Below are positions 58,106 to 64,000 of a stretch of 64,000 nt of DNA, piece after piece (position 1 is the first letter of the stretch; each line of letters starts with the position of its first letter). A program made the translations under genes and the position numbers. The notes below the pieces were generated by a model. The model was not told the DNA's origin. It ran no database searches and saw only the letters and a list, made by a program, of their open reading frames with translations. Where the stretch lies: NCBI GenBank assembly GCA_028456385.1, contig JALNQF010000069.1, positions 1-64,000 on the forward strand, written 5' to 3'. The stretch is from Ophiosphaerella korrae. Lineage: Eukaryota; Ascomycota; Dothideomycetes; Pleosporales; Phaeosphaeriaceae.

Positions 58106-59009
58106 CTACTAAGACTATTTAGAAGCAAAGTAGATAAGTATAGATAAATAGGCGTTTCTAAAGATAGTTTTATTAATCCCTTAGTACTTAGAGATGTAGA
58201 ACACTATATAATATTAGATTACTAGTTATAACCTAATCTACTACAAGCTTACGAAGACTATATACCTATACTATAAAATTACCTAGGTAACAATAATATA
58301 TTAGCTAATAACAACGAGCAAGACAAGAATTAATTTTTTACTAAATAGTTTAACAATAAACATAGAAATCTTTATTACAATCCTTATAACTAAGAGCTAG
58401 GTAAAGAGCCTAAAATTAATTTAGACTCTTTAGAAACACGACACTATAATCTAAGTAAAAATTTTTTAGAGGATAGTACCTTCAAGCTCTACCTAGAATT
58501 TATATATTAGCAAAATCTTCGTCTCCTACACAAAGAGACTAATATAGACAAATACTAAGTAGTAGATCTCCTCCTTCTACTTATAATAGGTGTTCCTCTT
58601 TCTACAAGACTTGTCTATAGCTTACTTTATATATTAATCCCTAGTTCTATTCATATTATATAAGTTCTTTTAGATAATAAAGATATAAGCCTAATAGAAG
58701 AAGACAAATTAGTGTAAGTATTTATAGTAATTGTAGAGGGCAATAATAGGGGACTATTACTCTTTGTAGTAAGTAATACTACTAAAAAGACTATATTTAT
58801 TATAGGGAAAGGCTACTCTAAATTAATTAGGTCGCAGTTTACTAATTAGATTAAAGAGAACATTAATATAAGCTTATATCCTTTCTCTATTAAAACTATA
58901 ACTAACTATTATAGCCTAGAAATATTACTTTATTAATAGAAAGTACCTTACTCTTAGTTTATATAGCTAAGACTTGCGTCTAACGCTTCTCTTCTATTAA
59001 GGATATCTC

Positions 59010-59098
59010 TTCTTCGAAATTATAGCTACGCTTTTTAAGAGAGCTTATTAAGGATTCCCTTTCTTGTAAATTATAGCTACGCTTTTTAAAAGAGCTTA
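59010..59098. repeat. Short tandem duplication of about 57-bp spacing
   Basis: aaattatagctacgcttttt followed by aaRagagcttat occurs at about 59019 and 59076. The copies differ by a few transitions. This lies at the 3' end of the GNIGPEI-repeat relic and may be a slippage duplication. Confidence 0.65.
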
Positions 59099-59289
59099 TC
59101 GCGCCTTATTAATAAGAAAATGTCCTAAAGTAGTAAAGAATCTCTAGTATAGCTTTACTATAAAAAGCTAATATAAGAGGTATAGTAGAGCTGTTAGGGC
59201 CCTATAGTTAAGCTATAGGAAGCTCTTTTTCTAATATAAAGGCTTTCGATATAAAGGCATTATACTAAGTATTATACGTAAAGCCTACT

Positions 59290-60900
59290 AGTTTAAAACA
59301 AAGATAATAGCTAAGAATTATCTAGTGCGTAAATAAGATTAGTTCAACCTATATTCTAGACTTACTCAAGGCAGTTATAGCTAAACTACTAGAGAAATAG
59401 ACACCTAAGCGTAATAAAAAACCTTATATTAATAAGCTCTTCTATATACACCTCTTCCTAGATAAGCAAGAGAGTTAAACCTATTTATCTATTGCCTAAA
59501 GCTACTATACCAAGTATTACTACTACTAGACGTATAAACTTATAGTTAACAAGCTTTAAAATAGTAAGTAGAATAGCTATTAATAGTAGTATAGAGTTTC
59601 TCTTTGTAAGTAAACTATAAGCTATAAATAAGGACTATACAAAGAATTACTAGCGACCCTAGATACTAATATAATAAATACTATATATAGAGATCTTAGT
59701 CCTATATAAAGGAATAAGAGAGCTTTAGACGTAGTAAAGGAAGATATTATATATAAGGTAAAACAAGAATATAAGAGAAATAAAAAGAAGGCTAAGCAAA
59801 ATATTACAAGATACCTAAAGGAAGGAAAGGTGCTAAATTATATACTGCAAGGCACTACAAGCCTTAATATAGGTCTACTTGTCCTTTTCCCTGGATTAGA
59901 ATCTGCGTTACTATTATTATCTGTAGATAAACTTAGAATTAAGCTAGAAGCAAAGGATTAAAAGTAGTTAAACAAGCCTATTAAAATTAAAGAGTAAATA
60001 TTACCTAACTATATATATATTTTCTACAACTAAGATCTAAATAGTATTAATAGAATAACACTACTAGAAGTAATCTAGTTTAGTAAGGTTTTATAGTGTA
60101 GACTAATACTTATAAAGTATATACTACTAGTGCTCTTTAATATTATCTTAAAGAATCTAATAAAAGCTCTAGACCTTAGAGATCGCGACCTAAACAAGTA
60201 TAAACTTAACCTACTTAGGTTCTTTGCTTAATAGAATAAAGATAAACTACTTTGCAAGTTTATTTATATTGTGCTATTTCTCTATATATTTTATTTACTT
60301 CCTCTAAACTACGCTCTTAACTCGCAAATAGCACTACTATAACTTAGCTGCCTATAAATACTACATATATAACAGCACCTAAGGAATAGGTTTCTCTAGG
60401 GGTAATAGAAATCGACTTATAGTATCTTCTAGTAATATAGGAGAGTACGTAGTATAATATTAAGCAATACTATTCTCTTTGTTAAGAAGGTTATATAGGA
60501 TAGTTAGTACTTGTAAGAGAGTAGAATCTCTTACTTATAGCCTAGGTACCTACTATAGAGCTAAAGTTAATATAAAAAGAACCCTAGAAGCTTATTATAG
60601 AACTTACTATAGAAGTAAGAAAAGATCGACTAGGTCTACTTAGTTATATTGCGGCTACATATCTACTAATACCTAGAAAGCAAGGTATTAAACGACTAGC
60701 GTATCTAGCATACTAGAAAACAATTCCTATCTCCTAGGCGTATTACGATTATCTAAAACGCACGTATAATAGTTATAGAGGTAATATTATATATAAAGGA
60801 AAAGGACAAGTATAGGTTTAATAGGAACCTATATAGGTTTACTATAACGATATTAAGGATAGAGAGAGCTTAACCTAAGTAGAAGTATACGCTAATCCTA
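59290..60900 (+). pseudogene. Unidentified long ORF relic
   Basis: The plus frame is well preserved from about 59340. It contains YILDLLKAVIAKLLEK, KRNKKPYINKLFYIHLFLDK (about 59410-59470), QRNKRALDVVKEDIIYKVKQ (Gln partly stops, about 59710-59765), KRNKKKAKQNITRYLKEGKV (about 59780-59835) and LVLFPGLESALLLLSVDKLR (about 59880-59940). The last part near 59990-60200 has INRITLLEVI and ALDLRDRDLNKYKLNLLRFF. After about 60240 frames are less certain, though a second block (about 60500-60900) includes VRKDRLGLLSYIAATYLLIP. No domain was recognised. It might be two genes. Confidence 0.4.
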
Positions 60901-60929
60901 GGGGGCTTTTACGCTACTTCTAGCAACGT

Positions 60930-61752
60930 ATAACTAGAGCCTAATTAGTAGCTATACTAAGTCTTTATTAAAACAATAATTTATATATACTATATATTTT
61001 CGTCTTAAAGACTTGTTTATTGCTGCAGTATTCTTACAATATATTACACCCAAGCTACTTAAGAACAAGAGCTTCTATTCGCTATATACACTACAAAGAA
61101 GTAATTTACGCATAAAGCTTACTATAGTAGCCTAGGATATAATATCTAAAGGAAGCTCTATATACTAGTAAAACTCGTAAATAGCCCTACTATAGCTTTT
61201 TAGCTTGTTCTATACCTTACTATAACTAGTGCTAAGAAGACTTAAGATATTTATACTGTAGAAAACTAATTTCTTGTTTTCCTAGTAATTAATATATTTA
61301 ACTAAATCCTCTTAAACTAGTTATTTCGTGTCTATTAGTCTGTTCCTGTAAACATATAATAGACTTCCTTAAGTAATAATAATCCTAACTTTATCGCGTT
61401 CGGTCTTGCACAATTATTAAGCGTCTAAGATTACTTGTAAAGTAATATTAAATATTTAGATAGCCTCTCTAATATTATAAGAAGTCCTTATAAGAGTATT
61501 ATAATTATAAATAGTAAAGTTAAAAGGAACTAACTCTATATAAAGTAGAAGTAAGCCCTAAGCCCTCTTATAAATTATATCTTAAAGCGCTTTGCTAAAA
61601 GCTCCTCTAAAGGATAGAGACTTATTATAAGCCTTTTTAATTATTCTTGTTATCCTCTTAATTACTTCTTTATAATAATATTGCGTAGTATTAAAGCTTA
61701 GTTTAAGACAATAACCTTTGTTACTCTGCTTAAAAGTATATTTCTAAGTATC

Positions 61753-61784
<32 letters not shown>

Positions 61785-61870
61785 CTTCTTCTTCTTCTTC
61801 TTCTTCTTTTTTTTCTTCTTTTTCTTCTTTTTTATTGTATAATCGCCCCTCTTGCGCTATATATTTAACC
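60930..61870 (-). pseudogene. Unidentified gene relic with poly-Glu tract
   Basis: On the minus strand a Lys/Glu stretch turns into a long poly-Glu run (61760-61812), then EVDTQKYTFKQSNKGYCLKL (about 61690-61755), EVIKRITRIIKKAYNKSLSF (about 61600-61665), ELVPFNFTIYNYNTLIRTSY (about 61490-61545), ITLQVILDAQQLCKTERDKV (Gln partly stop, about 61395-61455) and a C-terminal part to about 60930. I recognise no family. Acidic tracts of this type are common in nuclear proteins, but that is only a guess. Confidence 0.4.
61755..61835. repeat. (ttc)n microsatellite
   Basis: About 18 perfect ttc triplets (61758-61808) followed by T-rich ttt/ttc variants to about 61835. It contains neither CA nor TG, so RIP cannot mark it. 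On the minus strand it encodes poly-Glu within the surrounding relic. Confidence 0.9.
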
Positions 61871-62730
61871 TATATTTTAAACCCTTTAATAGTAGTTCGA
61901 ATATTACTAAGTTATAACAAAGCTTTAGCCTTATAGAGAGAAGAGTATAAAAAGAGATTAGGTATAATTATAGAGACGTTCTAGGGTTTAATATAGTTAA
62001 ATACTTGTTTTAGAACTAGCAAAAGATCGTACTAATATTTCTAGTAGATAGGAAGGCTTTCGTACAAGAAGATTTAGAAATTACAGCTAGATATCTAAGC
62101 CTAGAACTATTTATTAGTAATTAGGTTAACAAGGTTGTCTTTTAAATGTATATTATTTATTTTCCTTATAACTTATACTATTACTTAGTACTTTAATAAG
62201 GATAAAAGAACAAGAGAATATATATTATATTATAGGATAACAATAATAGTATAGTTTAATTCTATAGAACTAGATATACCCTAATAAGCGCTAGTAATAG
62301 TTACTCTATATTAAGGATTTATACAAGGGCTATACTATAACGTAGTTAATCTTTCTAAATTTAGGGGAGGAAAGGTTAATTTACGTTACTTAATTAAGAG
62401 ATTAGATACCTTTTATTGTTATAATAAGTAAATACCCTTTCTTTAGACCTAACTTATACTCGTTAGCAAAATCGGCTTTACTCTATAGACACGAATTTTA
62501 ATTGCAGCTAATCTACCTATAGAAGATAAAGCTAATTTTACTACTAACTAGTGTTAAAAACTTTCTATAACTCTATAAGAATAAATTCTAGAATAGCAAG
62601 TATTTATTATATTTATACGCTACTAAAAATTCTATCTATAATAGTGTTTACAATATACTACTAAAATAGCACCTAACAACTTTTAACACACTCTTCTTAT
62701 ATTAAACCTTACGTAAGTCTTAGTACTAAG
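61870..62730. other. Spacer, weak coding signal
   Basis: Some plus-strand protein-like runs (about 62215-62500, with LISASNSYSILRIYTRAIL) may be the start of the membrane-protein relic downstream. No family was recognised. Confidence 0.3.
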
Positions 62731-62734
62731 GCTA

Positions 62735-64000
62735 TAAATGTCTGCTTACATCTCCTTACTACGATCTTGTTTACTATTAGTATAGTCTAATTTACTACGT
62801 ACAATCTATTTTTACAAGGTATACTAGTAATACCCCTCTATCTTATAGTAGCCGCTCTACGCTTTCTCTACTTAACGCTATTCTATATTTTCTCTAATTA
62901 CTACACAGTATATCTATAGTAGTATATTAACTATACTAGAATAGTTATCTTTATATAGGCTACGTCGATCTTGTTTATATCTATAGCCTTTAGTTACGCA
63001 AAAACAAGGTAGTAGAGATATATAGTTATTATTACTTTAGCAACTTCTATCTCCTTTATTCGCCTCTAGGATATTTAGTACTATTAGTTAAGAAGCTAGC
63101 GTAATCGAGTTACTGTATATATTATAATTAGGAGCCTGTCGACACTACCTACGCTAGACTACTAGTACACCTACTCTAAGAAGAATCTAGAATATAGGCT
63201 TTTACGCGCTTTCTTAAGACTTATAATTATTAATAGTATAGGCGATAGAATCTATATAATAGATTTTCTTAGCAACACGTTAAGAAAATACTTAAACTTA
63301 CTAGATATTAGCTATTATATTATACATTTTACAGTTATTATTAGAGGACGTATATATTAGCACAGTTTAATAGAGGCATACTATAAGTAGGTACTCTTTA
63401 GCTTAGGGATACTAGCCTAGTAATTAGAATAGTTAGGTCTAGTTAGCTAGCTAGTAGAATTGTGTTACAGTCGCGTTTAGGATAAAGCTAATTTTGCTAG
63501 AAACTATATTTGCTATTATAATAGTTACTAATATTTATCGCAACCCTAGCTATCTACCTACTATTGCGCTCCTAAGCCTAATCTATAAGTTTTAATATAT
63601 TTTTCTCTTCTCTTTTAATTTTAGTATTAAAAATCCTTTACACTTACTCTTTTATAGTAATATCTACCTATCTACTATAAGTCTAAGGTATAGCTTTGTA
63701 GAAATTACCTTATCTTACCTAAGTAGTTGTATAGACCTTAAGTAGTATGCGTAAACTATAGTATACTAGATATAGCCCTCTTTTTATAGAATTAAGTGCA
63801 TCTAGACTCTTATTGCGCGTTAGAGATTAACAAAGTAGTCTTAACTCTAGAGATTGTTTACACCTACGCTTTAGGCGTATTTCTTTCTTATATTGTAGTT
63901 GTTTTGCGTAGCTGCGTTAAATAGCAATTATAATACTATACGTATATATTACGAGGGCTTACGCTTATAGCTATAAATAAATAGTATTTAAAGAGGAATA
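62735..64000 (+). pseudogene. Multi-spanning membrane protein relic (runs off the window)
   Basis: One plus frame is protein-like to the window end. It begins VCLHLLTTILFTISIVQFTT (about 62738-62795). Further hydrophobic runs lie at 62815-62870 (ILVIPLYLIVAALRFLYLTL) and near 62940-62990 (VIFIQATSILFISIAFSYAK), then polar sequence with INSIGDRIYIIDFLSNTLRK (about 63225-63285). Another hydrophobic segment (YALGVFLSYIVVVLRS) lies near 63870-63915. At least three membrane segments are predicted by eye. I cannot name the family. The 3' end is missing from the window. Confidence 0.38.

Larger units (their letters stand above)
57910..59130 (+). pseudogene. Unidentified gene relic with seven-residue GNIGPEI-type repeats
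   Basis: From 57941 a real ATG starts MLFVGLGTDTEYIESKSDEI, followed by about five seven-residue repeats (GNIGPEI, SNIRPKI, GDIRPKL). The frame is open to 58147, then continues past stops through SKDSFINPLVLRDVEHYIIL, LSKNFLEDSTFKLYLEFI (about 58450-58505) and TTKKTIFIIGKGYSKLIRSQ (about 58770-58830). I recognise no domain. The last part (about 58980-59100) contains a DNA duplication of about 33 bases, so the protein end repeats NYSYAFQ. The repeats suggest a coiled or fibrous N terminus. Confidence 0.45.

Noticed and set aside
57913..58128. 71-codon Ser/Ile-rich open frame on the minus strand
   Set aside because: It is antisense to the 21-bp repeat. The plus strand has a better start and continues, past stops, into further coding-like sequence.
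1..64000. Reassigned genetic code (TAG read as Gln or Trp)
   Set aside because: Stops replace both Gln and Trp and are both TAG and TAA, and missense transitions (His to Tyr, Asp to Asn, Gly to Ser) occur equally at conserved sites. A code change would not alter those residues; RIP explains all of them.
1..64000. Mitochondrial or low-GC bacterial DNA
   Set aside because: No rRNA, no organellar genes, no operons or ribosome binding sites, and all recognised families are nuclear fungal genes and eukaryotic transposons.

Overview
The window reads as a heavily RIP-mutated (repeat-induced point mutation) AT-rich block from a filamentous ascomycete (Pezizomycotina). CA and TG dinucleotides are strongly depleted and TA is in large excess, while CG survives. 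That pattern fits C-to-T change at CpA and does not fit CpG-methylation decay. ATG is therefore almost absent, and Gln and Trp codons have become TAG/TAA, so no open frame longer than 127 codons survives. Ignoring stops, long stretches still translate as recognisable fungal proteins, often in one frame for 0.5 to 1.5 kb. Decay was thus mainly by substitution. All gene calls below are relics; none is expected to be functional. Edges are approximate, usually within 50 to 150 bases, because start and stop codons are destroyed.

Layout, mobile elements: a nested inverted-repeat element (2.5-3.9 kb); the 3' part of a Ty3/Gypsy chromovirus on the minus strand (4.2-6.0 kb); a DUF3435 tyrosine recombinase relic, the Crypton/Starship-captain type (6.4-9.0 kb); a LINE ORF1 with a CCHC knuckle (9.3-10.6 kb); a Tc1/mariner DDE fragment (about 12.0-12.4 kb); an LTR-like solo sequence (14.57-14.78 kb); pogo/Fot1 C-terminal fragments (15.3-15.8 and 25.6-25.9 kb); a TA-flanked MITE (26.02-26.17 kb); two tRNA-derived SINE-like copies (22.8 and 28.2 kb); a 269-bp-arm hairpin repeat (28.4-29.05 kb); and a near-complete pogo/Fot1 transposase (41.4-43.3 kb).

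Layout, cargo-like or host-type genes: an APH-family phosphotransferase (13.2-14.0 kb); a C2H2 zinc-finger gene present as two 1.65-kb direct repeats (20.9-22.6 and 23.3-24.9 kb); a B-type cyclin (26.5-27.0 kb); a BCS1-like AAA ATPase (29.5-31.0 kb); a kinase-like gene (38.2-40.7 kb); a BTB/POZ-like gene (53.2-54.3 kb); and a CSC1/OSCA (DUF221) calcium-permeable channel (55.0-57.3 kb). About ten more stretches keep coding character (stop-masked frames, low-complexity tracts, membrane segments) but belong to no family I recognise.

Two points stand out. First, the tract is a graveyard of ordinary cellular gene families, not only of transposons. Such genes are exposed to RIP only if duplicated, so this looks like a duplicated or mobile cargo block (possibly a dead Starship-like element) or an accessory/subtelomeric segment. 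Second, RIP intensity is uneven: about 6.0-10.6 kb keeps many more CA/TG pairs than its surroundings, and its left edge cuts the Gypsy RNase H domain.
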